The notes: generated by a model from the sequence alone, not told the origin. A stretch of 64,000 nt of DNA from Mangrovimonas xylaniphaga (GCF_001280435.1 NZ_LBIP01000013.1:1860001-1924000); one strand, 5' to 3'; numbered from the stretch's first letter, positions 35,648-44,234 are shown. Numbers and translations: made by a program.

Positions 35648-35672
35648 TCTTTAAATCTAATTCTGAATCACC

Positions 35673-36062
35673 ATGGCATCAATATTTACAAAAATTATTA
35701 ACGGAGAGATTCCTTGTTATAAAGTTGCTGAAACTGATGAGTTTTTGGCATTTTTGGACATCAACCCTAATGCAAAGGGACATACTTTATGTATTCCAAA
35801 AAAGGAAGTTGATAAGATTTTCGATTTGGACGAAGATACCTATATGGGTTTAATGGCGTTTTCAAGGCGAGTAGCCATTGCATTGGAAAAGGCGGTTCCT
35901 TGTAAACGCGTGGGTGTCTCGGTGATTGGTTTGGAAGTGCCTCATGTGCATGTGCACTTAATTCCGTTGAATAGAATGGATGATGCCCGTTTTCTTTCCA
36001 AAGAAACCTTGCAGCCTGAAGAATTTGAAGCAATTGCCAAGGCTATTGCCTCACATTTATAG
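35673..36062 (+). CDS. HIT family protein
   Basis: 129 residues. Histidine triad motif HVHVHLIPL near residue 91 and the N-terminal FTKIINGEIPCYKVAETDEFLAF. Family members hydrolyse AMP or other groups from nucleoside phosphoramidates and dinucleoside polyphosphates. Soluble. Sits close behind greA, separated from it by a terminator; convergent with the zinc-ribbon protein gene (4 bp between stops). Confidence 0.92.
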   Translation: MASIFTKIINGEIPCYKVAETDEFLAFLDINPNAKGHTLCIPKKEVDKIFDLDEDTYMGLMAFSRRVAIALEKAVPCKRVGVSVIGLEVPHVHVHLIPLNRMDDARFLSKETLQPEEFEAIAKAIASHL

Positions 36063-36066
36063 TTGA

Positions 36067-36420
36067 TTAATTTTCAAAAACGCCAAACACGTATAGGATA
36101 ATAGCCAAAATGAGCAAAAGATCTAGGGCAATAAGTATCCATGATAATTTGGTGAGTTTCAAAGACCTTGGTTTGGCCGGAGTGGCGCGCTGTTGGTAAG
36201 CGAATACCTGCTCTATTTCATGGGTCCATTGTACGGGATAGATTTCGGTATTGCAGGTATGGCAATAGAGCGTATGACTGGTGTCTTTGGTGACGGCTTT
36301 GTAAAAGGCGTTTTCCACCAACTTTTGCTTAAAGGTTAAGTGTAGGCCTTTTTTGGAATAGCACTCGGGGCAATTGTTGTTAAGATCAACTTCTTTTAGG
36401 GTAAAAAATGATGCGCTCAT
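36067..36420 (-). CDS. zinc-ribbon membrane protein, unknown function
   Basis: 117 residues. Two Cys pairs, C17-x2-C20 (NNNCPECYSK) and C53-x2-C56 (LYCHTCNTEI), form a probable zinc ribbon, followed by one C-terminal transmembrane helix (about 92-113, SWILIALDLLLILAIILYVF). Cytoplasmic ribbon anchored to the inner membrane would be the expected topology. It starts 10 bp after the histidine kinase stop, so both are one unit. Function not known. Confidence 0.75.
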   Translation of the reverse strand: MSASFFTLKEVDLNNNCPECYSKKGLHLTFKQKLVENAFYKAVTKDTSHTLYCHTCNTEIYPVQWTHEIEQVFAYQQRATPAKPRSLKLTKLSWILIALDLLLILAIILYVFGVFEN

Positions 36421-36430
36421 AAACTCAAAT

Positions 36431-37582
36431 TTACGAAAGAATTTTTAAACTTATCTGCATGGTCGTACCCTTACCGATTTCGGAGTGTAGGACCTTTATT
36501 TTGCCGTTATGGTAATCTTCTACAATGCGTTTGGCTAAAGATAGCCCAAGTCCCCAACCACGCTTTTTGCTGGTGTAGCCGGGTTCAAAAATTTGATGGA
36601 ACTGTTGTTTGGAAATTCCTTTTCCCGAATCCGTAATATTTACTTTTACATATTTGCTGTCATGTTCTATGGCTACACTTAATTTGCCTTTGCCCTTCAT
36701 GGCGTCGATGGCATTCTTTACCAAGTTCTCAATGGTCCAGCTGTAAAGTTGCGAGTTGAGATTTACAAATATTTCATCATTAGGAACGGAGATGTCAAAA
36801 TCAATCAGTTTTGAAGAACGGGATTTTAAATAGGCATAACTATCTATGGTTTCCTTCACAATATCGGTTTTGGTAAGGGTGGGCATAGAGCCTATTTTAC
36901 TGAAACGCTCAGTTATGGTTTGAAGGCGTTGTACGTCTTTTTCCATTTCCAAAATATAATCTGGATCGACGTTTTCCGACCTTAAAATTTCTATCCATCC
37001 TACAAGTGAAGAAAGTGGGGTGCCTATTTGGTGGGCCGTTTCTTTGGCCATTCCGGTCCAAAGTTTGTTTTGTTCGGCATTTTTATTGCTTCGGTAGAAA
37101 AAATATACCACGGCGCCAAACAAAAAGATGATAAGCAAGAGGGCTAGTGGATAATATTTTAGTTTATTCAACAATGGTGAATTTCCGTAGTATAGAGTTG
37201 AAAGTACCTTGTCCTTGTATCGAATTTCAATGGGTTGGTTTTCGCTTTTAAATTTTTCAATTAGCGATTGGATGTATAGTGAATCCTCAGCCTTAGTTTC
37301 ATCAATGTTGTTATAGGTGATACCTTCCAAGCTTACCAAAATCATGGGGGTTGTGGTATTACTTTTAAGGATTTCCAATGGTAATTCACCTACATTGGAT
37401 TTTAAATCGGTAACCTTGCTGACTTCTTCCTGTGCCAATGACCAATTTTCCATCTTGGTGCGTTCTTCTGCCTTAAAGTTTTGAAAGAAAATATACGTAT
37501 TCCAAAGGATAAGGGAAATAGTCACAAAAGATACTACGATGATGGTCCAACGTAAAATGTTTCTATTGGTAGATAAGGCCAT
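36431..37582 (-). CDS. sensor histidine kinase
   Basis: 383 residues. Two transmembrane helices (about 12-33 and 144-163) enclose a ~110-residue periplasmic sensor region with no recognisable fold. Dimerisation helix with phospho-accepting His184 in ETAHQIGTPLSSLVGWIEIL; ATPase domain with N-box NLVKNAIDAMKG, G1 ITDSGKGIS and G2 KKRGWGLGLSLAKRIV. No response regulator gene adjoins it. Signal unknown. Confidence 0.92.
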   Translation of the reverse strand: MALSTNRNILRWTIIVVSFVTISLILWNTYIFFQNFKAEERTKMENWSLAQEEVSKVTDLKSNVGELPLEILKSNTTTPMILVSLEGITYNNIDETKAEDSLYIQSLIEKFKSENQPIEIRYKDKVLSTLYYGNSPLLNKLKYYPLALLLIIFLFGAVVYFFYRSNKNAEQNKLWTGMAKETAHQIGTPLSSLVGWIEILRSENVDPDYILEMEKDVQRLQTITERFSKIGSMPTLTKTDIVKETIDSYAYLKSRSSKLIDFDISVPNDEIFVNLNSQLYSWTIENLVKNAIDAMKGKGKLSVAIEHDSKYVKVNITDSGKGISKQQFHQIFEPGYTSKKRGWGLGLSLAKRIVEDYHNGKIKVLHSEIGKGTTMQISLKILS

Positions 37583-37676
37583 TCTAAAATTTTTGTAATT
37601 CTAAATATAATGGAATTCTGTTAATAATATTGTGCTTAAGGTTTTCAAATCATTTTTATTACTTTGGTAATATGGT

Positions 37677-37684
37677 TACATTTG
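37677..37684 (+). promoter_or_regulatory. candidate -7 box for the flavin reductase-like gene
   Basis: TACATTTG, exact TAnnTTTG, ending 13 bp before the ATG, so the leader would be very short. -33 element unclear. Confidence 0.35.
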
Positions 37685-37697
37685 CCTCAAATCAATT

Positions 37698-38573
37698 ATG
37701 CCAATGATCTCATTTGACCCAAAGGACATGCCTACTGCAAAAGTACATGGGTATTTGTTAAGTGCCGTGGCACCAAGGCCTATTGCATTTGCGAGTACTA
37801 TTGACGAGGAAGGCAATCCTAATTTATCGCCTTTCAGTTTTTTTAATGTGTTTAGTGCCAATCCGCCAATATTGATTTTTTCACCGGCGCGAAGAGTTAG
37901 GGACAATACGAATAAGCATACCTTAGAGAATGCAGAAGCTGTAAAGGAAGTGGTTATTAATGTGGTGAATTTTGATTTGGTACAACAGGCTTCCTTGAGC
38001 AGTACCGAGTATGGTAAAGGTGTCAATGAGTTTGAGAAAGCTGGTTTGACCATGTTGAAATCTGATATGGTAAAACCTTTTAGAGTAGCCGAATCGCCTG
38101 TGCAATTTGAATGCAAGGTGAATGACATTGTGAAGTTGGGAACTGAGGGAGGTGCCGGAAACTTGATAATCTGTGAAGTCGTGAAGTTCCATATTTCTGA
38201 AGAAGTATTGGACGACGATCAGCGTATTGATCAAGAGAAACTGGATTTGGTGGCTAGAGCAGGTGGAAGTTATTACAGCAGGGCCAGAAATGGTTTTTTT
38301 GAAATTCCGAAGCCATTGCAAACTTTAGGACTTGGTGTGGATGCCCTTCCGGAAGAAGTCAGAAATAGCATGATCTTGACAGGGAATGATTTGGGAATGT
38401 TGGGGAATGTAGAGCAATTGCCTTCTGAAGAGGATATTGCAGCTTTTTTAGAGGATATTAGTGAGCGTTACCCCAATGTAACGAGCATGACACATCGGGA
38501 AAAACACAAATTAGCGCAAAACTATTTGAGTTTTGGGGATGTGGCAAGTGCTTGGAAAGTACTGCTATCATAA
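37698..38573 (+). CDS. flavin reductase-like FMN-binding protein
   Basis: 291 residues. The N-terminal two thirds is a split-barrel flavin reductase domain: YLLSAVAPRPIAFASTIDEE, NLSPFSFFNVFSANPPILIF and FDLVQQASLSSTEY. About 90 extra C-terminal residues (from FFEIPKPLQTLGLGVDALPE on) are helical and include a linker to MTHREKHKLAQNYL. The domain binds FMN and may reduce flavins or act in redox catalysis; substrate unknown. A second in-frame ATG six bases downstream is an alternative start. Confidence 0.88.
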   Translation: MPMISFDPKDMPTAKVHGYLLSAVAPRPIAFASTIDEEGNPNLSPFSFFNVFSANPPILIFSPARRVRDNTNKHTLENAEAVKEVVINVVNFDLVQQASLSSTEYGKGVNEFEKAGLTMLKSDMVKPFRVAESPVQFECKVNDIVKLGTEGGAGNLIICEVVKFHISEEVLDDDQRIDQEKLDLVARAGGSYYSRARNGFFEIPKPLQTLGLGVDALPEEVRNSMILTGNDLGMLGNVEQLPSEEDIAAFLEDISERYPNVTSMTHREKHKLAQNYLSFGDVASAWKVLLS

Positions 38574-38626
38574 CGGTAGTTTAGATAAGATTTAGAAATT
38601 ACAAATAAGAATAAATAGTAAGAAGA

Positions 38627-39001
38627 ATGGAAATTCAGGGAAAAATTAAAATGATTGGGACAACCCAAAGTTTCGGAAGCAGCGGGTTTAGAAAAAGAGA
38701 GATTGTTATTACTACAGACGAACAATATCCACAACACATTATGGTGGAATTTGTACAGGATAAAACCGACTTATTAAATTCTTACCAAGTAGGGCAGCCC
38801 GTAAAAATCAGCATCAACCTTAGAGGTAGAGAATGGGTGAATCCACAAGGTGAAACTAAATATTTCAACTCTATTCAAGGATGGCGTATCGAAGCGGTAC
38901 AAGCTGAAGCTTCAGGAGGTATGCCTCCAATGCCACCTGCAGATGCTTTTGAACCAGCAGGGAACTTGAATGAAGATGAGCATGACGATCTTCCTTTCTA
39001 G
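38627..39001 (+). CDS. DUF3127 protein with SSB-like acidic tail
   Basis: 124 residues. OB-like DUF3127 domain over about 1-85 (MEIQGKIKMIGTTQSFGSSG, KREIVITTDEQYPQHIMVEF, NLRGREWVNPQGETKYFNSI). A Gly/Met/Pro linker (GGMPPMPPADAF) then leads to the acidic end EDEHDDLPF. The last five residues are identical to those of the SSB encoded at 3318, which bind SSB-interacting repair proteins. A second ssDNA-binding-like protein seems likely; that function is inference. Followed by a terminator. Confidence 0.85.
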   Translation: MEIQGKIKMIGTTQSFGSSGFRKREIVITTDEQYPQHIMVEFVQDKTDLLNSYQVGQPVKISINLRGREWVNPQGETKYFNSIQGWRIEAVQAEASGGMPPMPPADAFEPAGNLNEDEHDDLPF

Positions 39002-39032
39002 GAATTGTCTAAGAATTTTAGATGCAATACAG

Positions 39033-39063
39033 AAACCCTACTTTTAAAAAGTGGGGTTTTTTG
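39033..39063 (+). terminator. intrinsic terminator after the DUF3127 gene
   Basis: Stem AAACCC-ACTTTT / AAAGT-GGGTTT with one mismatch, followed by T6. Confidence 0.7.
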
Positions 39064-39133
39064 TATGTAGAAAACAGTAGCTGCTTTAAATTCCTGAAAG
39101 CTCAAAAAAAGAATGTAATTTTAAGAGCAAGCC

Positions 39134-39164
39134 ATAAAAAAAGCCCTGGGAAACCCAGGACTTT
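39134..39164 (-). terminator. strong minus-strand terminator without an obvious upstream gene
   Basis: Stem AAAG-CCTGGG / CCCAGG-CTTT, loop AAA, with T7 on the minus strand only. No minus-strand gene lies between here and the aat start at 39319. The gene-free stretch 39002-39318 otherwise holds the DUF3127 terminator and nothing else I can recognise. Confidence 0.6.
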
Positions 39165-39318
39165 AGTATTGTGGTTTTAGGTGCGGCCTAAATAAAAAGT
39201 AATTATCAAAATGCAATGAATAATAAGTAATTTATTATGCAGGCCATTTCAAAATTGATAAAAATTATTGGTTTTTGAAAGGAAAGTTGTGTGAATATTC
39301 ACGAAAACGTTGTAGTAG

Positions 39319-39945
39319 ATGGTAAGTATTCTTACAAATGAATTAAATTTTCCAGACGTTAGGGAAACCTCACCAGAAGGGCTTTTGGCCATTGGGGGTG
39401 ATTTATCTGTAGAGCGTTTGTTGTTGGCCTATCGGAATGGTATTTTTCCGTGGTTTGATGACGACGATCCCATTCTATGGTGGTCGCCAGACCCACGATT
39501 TGTACTCTTTCCTGAGCGTTTAAAAGTCTCTAAAAGTATGAAGCAGGTGCTTCGGAATACAGATTTTGTGGTGACGGTGAATAAAGCCTTTACTGAAGTT
39601 ATTTCCTCTTGCTCCAAAATCAAGAGACATGGACAACCTAGTAGCTGGATTACCCAAGATATGATTGCCGGTTACACGGCCTTACATGAATTGGGCTATG
39701 CGAAATCAGTTGAGGTGTGGCGGGGTAATGAACTGGGAGGGGGGCTTTTTGGGGTTGATTTGGGTAATGGGGGGTTTTGTGGTGAGAGTATGTTTTCCAA
39801 AGTTAGCAATGCCAGTAAAGCTGGCTTCATCTCCTATATTCAAAACACCAATTATAGGTTGATAGATTGCCAAGTGTATACCAACCATCTGGAAAGTTTA
39901 GGTGCTGAGGATATGCCAAGGGAGGAATTTGTGAAATATCTGTAA
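39319..39945 (+). CDS. aat: leucyl/phenylalanyl-tRNA--protein transferase
   Basis: 208 residues. Signature blocks: FPDVRETSPEGLLAIGGDLS, LLAYRNGIFPWF, ILWWSPDPRFVLFPE, GQPSSWITQDMIAGYTALHE and GGLFGVDLGNGGFCGESMFS. Transfers Leu or Phe from tRNA to N-terminal basic residues, marking proteins for ClpAP/ClpS in the N-degron pathway. Cytoplasmic. Convergent with tag (50 bp between). Confidence 0.95.
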   Translation: MVSILTNELNFPDVRETSPEGLLAIGGDLSVERLLLAYRNGIFPWFDDDDPILWWSPDPRFVLFPERLKVSKSMKQVLRNTDFVVTVNKAFTEVISSCSKIKRHGQPSSWITQDMIAGYTALHELGYAKSVEVWRGNELGGGLFGVDLGNGGFCGESMFSKVSNASKAGFISYIQNTNYRLIDCQVYTNHLESLGAEDMPREEFVKYL

Positions 39946-39995
39946 GCATATGAATGAAAATCTTCTTTAGAAGTAAGGAAAGCATTTCATTCCTT

Positions 39996-40559
39996 TCAAA
40001 CCTCATTATACCTAAAACATTTGGTCTCATGATCGTTTACCATACCTGTGGCTTGCATATGGGCATATACAACAGTAGAACCCACAAACTTAAAGCCTCT
40101 TTTCTTTAAATCTTTACTTATGGTATCACTCAATGGGGTAGTGGCAGGAGCCGTTTTATAGTGATCTATTTTGTTGGTGAGGGGTTGGCCATCTACAAAT
40201 CCCCAAATGTACTTGCTAAAGCTTCCAAATTCATCCTGAACTTTCATAAAGGCCTGGGCATTGGTAATGGTGGCTTTTACTTTCAATCTATTTCTAATGA
40301 TGCCGGCATCTTGAAGCAGTGCTTCTACCTTATCATCATTGTACTGTGAAATGGTTTTGTAATCAAAATTATCAAAGGCATTTCTAAAGTTTTCACGCTT
40401 TCTAAGGATGGTTATCCAGCTTAACCCGGCCTGAAAGGTCTCCAATATCAAAAACTCAAAAAGCTTGGCATCATCATACACCGGAACGCCCCATTCTTCG
40501 TCATGATAGGTCTCATAAAGTGGGTCTCCCAGACACCATCCACATCTGTGTTTTTCCAT
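39996..40559 (-). CDS. tag: DNA-3-methyladenine glycosylase I
   Basis: 187 residues. Tag family: RCGWCLGDPLYETYHDEEWG near the N-terminus, LETFQAGLSWITILRKRENF, KRGFKFVGSTVVYAHMQATG, and NDHETKCFRY at the end; Cys6, His and Cys positions fit the zinc site of Tag. Removes 3-methyladenine from alkylated DNA. Divergent from the thioredoxin-like gene. Confidence 0.94.
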   Translation of the reverse strand: MEKHRCGWCLGDPLYETYHDEEWGVPVYDDAKLFEFLILETFQAGLSWITILRKRENFRNAFDNFDYKTISQYNDDKVEALLQDAGIIRNRLKVKATITNAQAFMKVQDEFGSFSKYIWGFVDGQPLTNKIDHYKTAPATTPLSDTISKDLKKRGFKFVGSTVVYAHMQATGMVNDHETKCFRYNEV

Positions 40560-40626
40560 AGTGATTTTGTTGAAAAATGAGCTGTTTAATGTAACAACAG
40601 TTACCTAAAAATAGGCATTTTAGCCT

Positions 40627-40634
40627 TAATTTTG
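40627..40634 (+). promoter_or_regulatory. candidate -7 box for the thioredoxin-like gene
   Basis: TAATTTTG, exact TAnnTTTG, 17 bp before the ATG at 40652. A weak TTAC at 40601 has suitable spacing (22 bp). Confidence 0.45.
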
Positions 40635-40651
40635 TCAAAAAATTTTAGAGT

Positions 40652-41269
40652 ATGAATATATCACAAATTAACAGAGTAGACGAGATTGTCAAAGCGAGCT
40701 TGACACATAGTATGAACTATGAACAATATCGTGAAAAGGTCAAGGACTTGGTAGCTCAACAAGCTACATCAGGAGAGGATCAATCGGAAGACCGTGTTAA
40801 TTTTACAGTACTCAACGACCGCCGTATGAAGCGGTGGGACAAGACCATAAAAATGCCCCAAGATATTCAAGAAGCTGTGGCGAAATTCCAAACTAAGGTA
40901 ACTTGGCTGGTAATCACCGAAAGTTGGTGTGGGGATGCTGCACACGTAGTGCCTGCCATTAATAAAGTAGCCGAACTTAATGATAACATTTCTCTAAAGT
41001 TGGTCTTTAGAGATGAGAATGAAGCCTTAATGGATGAATTTTTAACCAATGGTGGCCGTTCCATTCCAAAATTGATCATGGTGGAAGATGCTACTGGTGA
41101 AGTGGTCAGTACCTTTGGGCCAAGACCCGAAGCTGCCACACAATTGGTGGAAGCTTATAAGGCGGAACATGGCGCATTGACTCCTGAATTTAAGGAAGAG
41201 CTGCAGGTTTGGTACAATACCGACAAAGGACAGTCTGTTATTAGTGATTTGGTACGGTTATTGCTGTAA
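40652..41269 (+). CDS. thioredoxin-fold protein with one active-site cysteine
   Basis: 205 residues, cytoplasmic (no signal peptide). Thioredoxin fold with the active-site strand WLVITESWCGDAAHVVPAIN; the second cysteine of the usual WCxxC is replaced by Ala (WCGDA). Downstream cis-Pro motif GGRSIPKLIMV is kept. N-terminal helical extension of about 85 residues. Members of this Bacteroidota group are uncharacterised; with one cysteine it cannot run a normal dithiol exchange alone, but could form mixed disulfides. Confidence 0.85.
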   Translation: MNISQINRVDEIVKASLTHSMNYEQYREKVKDLVAQQATSGEDQSEDRVNFTVLNDRRMKRWDKTIKMPQDIQEAVAKFQTKVTWLVITESWCGDAAHVVPAINKVAELNDNISLKLVFRDENEALMDEFLTNGGRSIPKLIMVEDATGEVVSTFGPRPEAATQLVEAYKAEHGALTPEFKEELQVWYNTDKGQSVISDLVRLLL

Positions 41270-41332
41270 GTATAGCAAGAGACCACTTAGGATATAGGTT
41301 GGATGTGTAACATAACCGTAATTGAATTTTTG

Positions 41333-41467
41333 ATGATGATGACAATAGTAATAACAACTGCAATACTCCTAATACTTGTTTTGGGTTTAGGAATTTATAA
41401 AACAAGAAAACAATTGGTGCCTCAAAGAGTACCTGTAAAACATAACGACAATAATAATAGGTTTTAA
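41333..41467 (+). CDS. 44-residue single-span membrane peptide
   Basis: MMMTIVITTAILLILVLGLG forms one transmembrane helix, followed by a basic tail (YKTRKQLVPQRVPVKHN) and an Asn run. Any of three consecutive ATGs could be used. A terminator-like hairpin begins 23 bp after the stop, which supports transcription across it. Small bitopic peptides like this are common and poorly known; no function proposed. Confidence 0.45.
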   Translation: MMMTIVITTAILLILVLGLGIYKTRKQLVPQRVPVKHNDNNNRF

Positions 41468-41489
41468 TTAGATTGGTTAATATGTGTGA

Positions 41490-41522
41490 AAAAGCCTCGC
41501 AGTGATGTGGGGCTTATTTTTT
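41490..41522 (+). terminator. intrinsic terminator after the 44-residue peptide gene
   Basis: Stem AAGCCTC / GGGGCTT (one G-T pair) with a 10-base loop and a T6 tail. Confidence 0.55.
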
Positions 41523-41535
41523 GTAGTTATAGGTA

Positions 41536-42519
41536 CTATTGCCTTAAGTCTTTTAAAGAGGTGTTTTTGGTTCTTAAGAGTGCATAATTTTCATGAAACA
41601 ATCCTTTAATTTTCTCAGTAAATAATTCAGCACCTTTACTTGACAGGTGTTCCTTGTCTTTCCAATATTCAACGGCATTGTCGTTGTTGAAGAAATCTGT
41701 GAGATCGAAATAAGGAATGTTTCTAGTGTCCAAAACTTGACTTAATGCTTTATTGTCATTCTTGCACTTATCGGAAAATTTTGGAGAGGTAAAAATAATG
41801 AGGTGTTTGTTATTGGCTTTGCAAAATGTATTTAATTCATCTATATAATCTTTGTAGATTTTGTTTAATTTAAATTCATATTTGCAATTAAGAACTGTGT
41901 CATTTTTTTGAAGAATATTCTGGAAAATCTCTCTTTGGGTTTCGCTTACATGAATTGGGTCATAGCCAAAATAGCTTCTATAATCGTAATTTGGTTTGAA
42001 ATAGTTTTTTAAAATGGCAATCACAGATCCATTGTAACTCAAACTCCAATAATATTTTTGAAGAATGTTATTTTGTTTTAAATTGTCTATTTCTGTTTTT
42101 ACGATATTATTTCTGTTATATTTTAATAATAATGCTTTTATATCATTTCCTAGGTAGGCTTCATTAAAGGCGTTTTCAGGGTCAATATGTAATAACAATG
42201 TTTGTTCTTTTTTGTTTTGTAAAAGCTTTATGAGCGTTCCTGAATAGGCTAATTTTTGACCGTCAATTCCCATATTAAAGCCCTTGTTGGATATTTTTTT
42301 TGGATCAATGTTGTGGTTGGCTCTTGAGCTTCCAAAAACAATAAAGTCGAAATCATCCTTTTGAAGAAGGTATTGATTTAGTTTTCCAACCTTTTGACCT
42401 GTATAAACCTTATCACTAATTTTATTAAGAGTAACAAATATTAATTTGTCAATCAAGAAAGAAATGACAAGGGTCATAAGAAATGTTTTGGCGATATATG
42501 TAACGTTTGCAGGATTCAT
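41536..42519 (-). CDS. SGNH-like membrane-anchored protein, partner of an MBOAT acyltransferase
   Basis: 327 residues from ATG 42519; a GTG at 42525 would add two. N-terminal membrane anchor (about 6-28, YIAKTFLMTLVISFLIDKLI). SGNH-fold marks: block I FIVFGSSRANHNIDP with the Ser in place of the GDSL serine region, and block V DKEHLSSKGAELF carrying the Asp-x-x-His pair. Translational neighbour of the MBOAT gene (stop 42525). Such pairs add acetyl groups to exopolysaccharides, as with AlgI plus AlgX/AlgJ. The polysaccharide is unknown. Lower GC than the flanking housekeeping genes. Confidence 0.75.
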   Translation of the reverse strand: MNPANVTYIAKTFLMTLVISFLIDKLIFVTLNKISDKVYTGQKVGKLNQYLLQKDDFDFIVFGSSRANHNIDPKKISNKGFNMGIDGQKLAYSGTLIKLLQNKKEQTLLLHIDPENAFNEAYLGNDIKALLLKYNRNNIVKTEIDNLKQNNILQKYYWSLSYNGSVIAILKNYFKPNYDYRSYFGYDPIHVSETQREIFQNILQKNDTVLNCKYEFKLNKIYKDYIDELNTFCKANNKHLIIFTSPKFSDKCKNDNKALSQVLDTRNIPYFDLTDFFNNDNAVEYWKDKEHLSSKGAELFTEKIKGLFHENYALLRTKNTSLKDLRQ

Positions 42520-42524
42520 TATCA

Positions 42525-43943
42525 CTAGAATTGAAAATAAATAAAATTGTTGGAAGTAGAATAAAATAGGTTAATCAGGGTAATGATGATAGTGGAGATG
42601 ATTGAAATTTTTACGGCGCTAAATTGAGATCCAAAGCTTTCTAAATGAATCTGTTTTTTAAATAAGAATAAGTCAAAAAGAAATCCTATGGTTAGCATAA
42701 TTAGGGCATTTGTAACCAAATTACTGTTGCCAATAAAAGGCGCTGAGAAATCAAAGTGCACAATCTTTGAAATAGCCATAAACGCAGTACCTAAATCTTG
42801 AGCCCTAAAAAAAATCCAAGACAACAGAACAATTGAAAAAGTGCTGAAATATCCCAAAAAGTCTAAGCTATTGGGCAGTTTTAATTTCTTATTGGATTTT
42901 ATCAACTTCTCAATACTTAAGGCCAAACCATGAATACCTCCCCATATAATAAAATTCCAGGAGCTTCCATGCCAGAGGCCTCCCAAAAGCATGGTTAACA
43001 TGAGGTTGCGATAGGTGATTTTTATGCCTTTTCTATTGCCGCCTAAGGAAATGTACAGATAGTCCCGTAACCAATAGGAAAGCGACATGTGCCATTTTCT
43101 CCAAAATTCGGTGATGGATTTGGAGAAATAGGGGAGATTGAAGTTCTGGTTAAACTTGAAGCCCATTAGTTTTGCTGTTCCAATGGCAATATCGGAGTAA
43201 CCTGCAAAGTCATAATAGATTTGAAAGGCATATAAAAAGGTTGCTAATAGGATGGTGGTTGAATTATAAATCCCTACATCTCCATAAACCATGTCCACGT
43301 AAGCTCCCAAACTATCTGCAATTACAATCTTTCGAAATAGCCCAATTAATAGTTGTACTACTCCTTCGTTAAACCATTCCTTTTTAAAACTGCGTTGTTT
43401 CTCAATTTGGGGCAAGAGGTTAGAAGCCCTTTCTATGGGGCCGGCAACCAACTGAGGGAAAAATGCGATATAGGTGAAGAAGGCAATAATATCTTTAGTA
43501 GGTTGAAACTGCCCTCTGTAAATGTCAATTGTATAACTTAAGGTTTGGAAGGTATAAAAGCTAATGCCTACCGGAAGGATGATATTTAATGTTAAATCAT
43601 TGGGGTGCCAGCCAAAAGAGCTAACTAAGTCTGTGAACGATTCTGCAAAAAAGTTGTAGTATTTAAAAATAGACAGTAAGCCTAAATTGGCTATTAAACT
43701 CACTAAAAGCCATTGCTTTTTGCCCTTTTGAGTAGTAACGTTAAATATTCTTGCTCCAGCTGTAAAATCGATTATTGAACTAATGACAATCAACGACAAG
43801 AATCTCCAATCCCACCAGGCATAAAATATATAGCTTGATACCAGCAACAGGATGTTCTGAGCTTTTAAATTTCTGTTCAAGCTCCAATAGAGAATAAATA
43901 CTGTTGGAAAGAATAATAAGAAATCAAACGAATTGAATAACAT
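42525..43943 (-). CDS. MBOAT family O-acyltransferase (AlgI-like)
   Basis: 472 residues, about 11-12 transmembrane helices. Signatures: YIFYAWWDWRFLSLIV, LNIILPVGISFYTFQTLSYTID, FFPQLVAGPIERASNLLPQI, FWRKWHMSLSYWLRDYLYI, and the catalytic His region MLLGGLWHGSSWNFIIWGGIHG. Moves acetyl groups across the inner membrane for transfer to a polysaccharide, here probably by the SGNH-like protein encoded directly downstream. Gene-free 43944-44234 upstream shows no recognisable promoter or other feature. Confidence 0.92.
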   Translation of the reverse strand: MLFNSFDFLLFFPTVFILYWSLNRNLKAQNILLLVSSYIFYAWWDWRFLSLIVISSIIDFTAGARIFNVTTQKGKKQWLLVSLIANLGLLSIFKYYNFFAESFTDLVSSFGWHPNDLTLNIILPVGISFYTFQTLSYTIDIYRGQFQPTKDIIAFFTYIAFFPQLVAGPIERASNLLPQIEKQRSFKKEWFNEGVVQLLIGLFRKIVIADSLGAYVDMVYGDVGIYNSTTILLATFLYAFQIYYDFAGYSDIAIGTAKLMGFKFNQNFNLPYFSKSITEFWRKWHMSLSYWLRDYLYISLGGNRKGIKITYRNLMLTMLLGGLWHGSSWNFIIWGGIHGLALSIEKLIKSNKKLKLPNSLDFLGYFSTFSIVLLSWIFFRAQDLGTAFMAISKIVHFDFSAPFIGNSNLVTNALIMLTIGFLFDLFLFKKQIHLESFGSQFSAVKISIISTIIITLINLFYSTSNNFIYFQF

Positions 43944-44234
43944 ATTACAGCTGGCGTTAATTGTTATGGTTAATATGGATGCTGCATTTTAAAACTGTTA
44001 AATGGTTGAATTGTAATTTACCCCTTTGGTAAAAGAATAAATGGATTTCTTAAAGTTTGTAAAATAATTAAAAGTTTGATATGCAGTAAATTGTTGACCC
44101 TAAATTAGATATTGAAATCAAAATAAACAAGTTTCTTCTAAAAGTAAATTGCTAAGGATTCAACTTTTTCAGAAAGCTATAAACAATTCCCTGTAGAATG
44201 AAATTCGAAATAAATGGTTGTTTTTTTAGTTTTA

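Noticed and set aside
43944-44234. Possible small gene or RNA upstream of the MBOAT gene
   Set aside because: AT-rich, no open frame of note, no hairpin with T-run, no tRNA-like fold.
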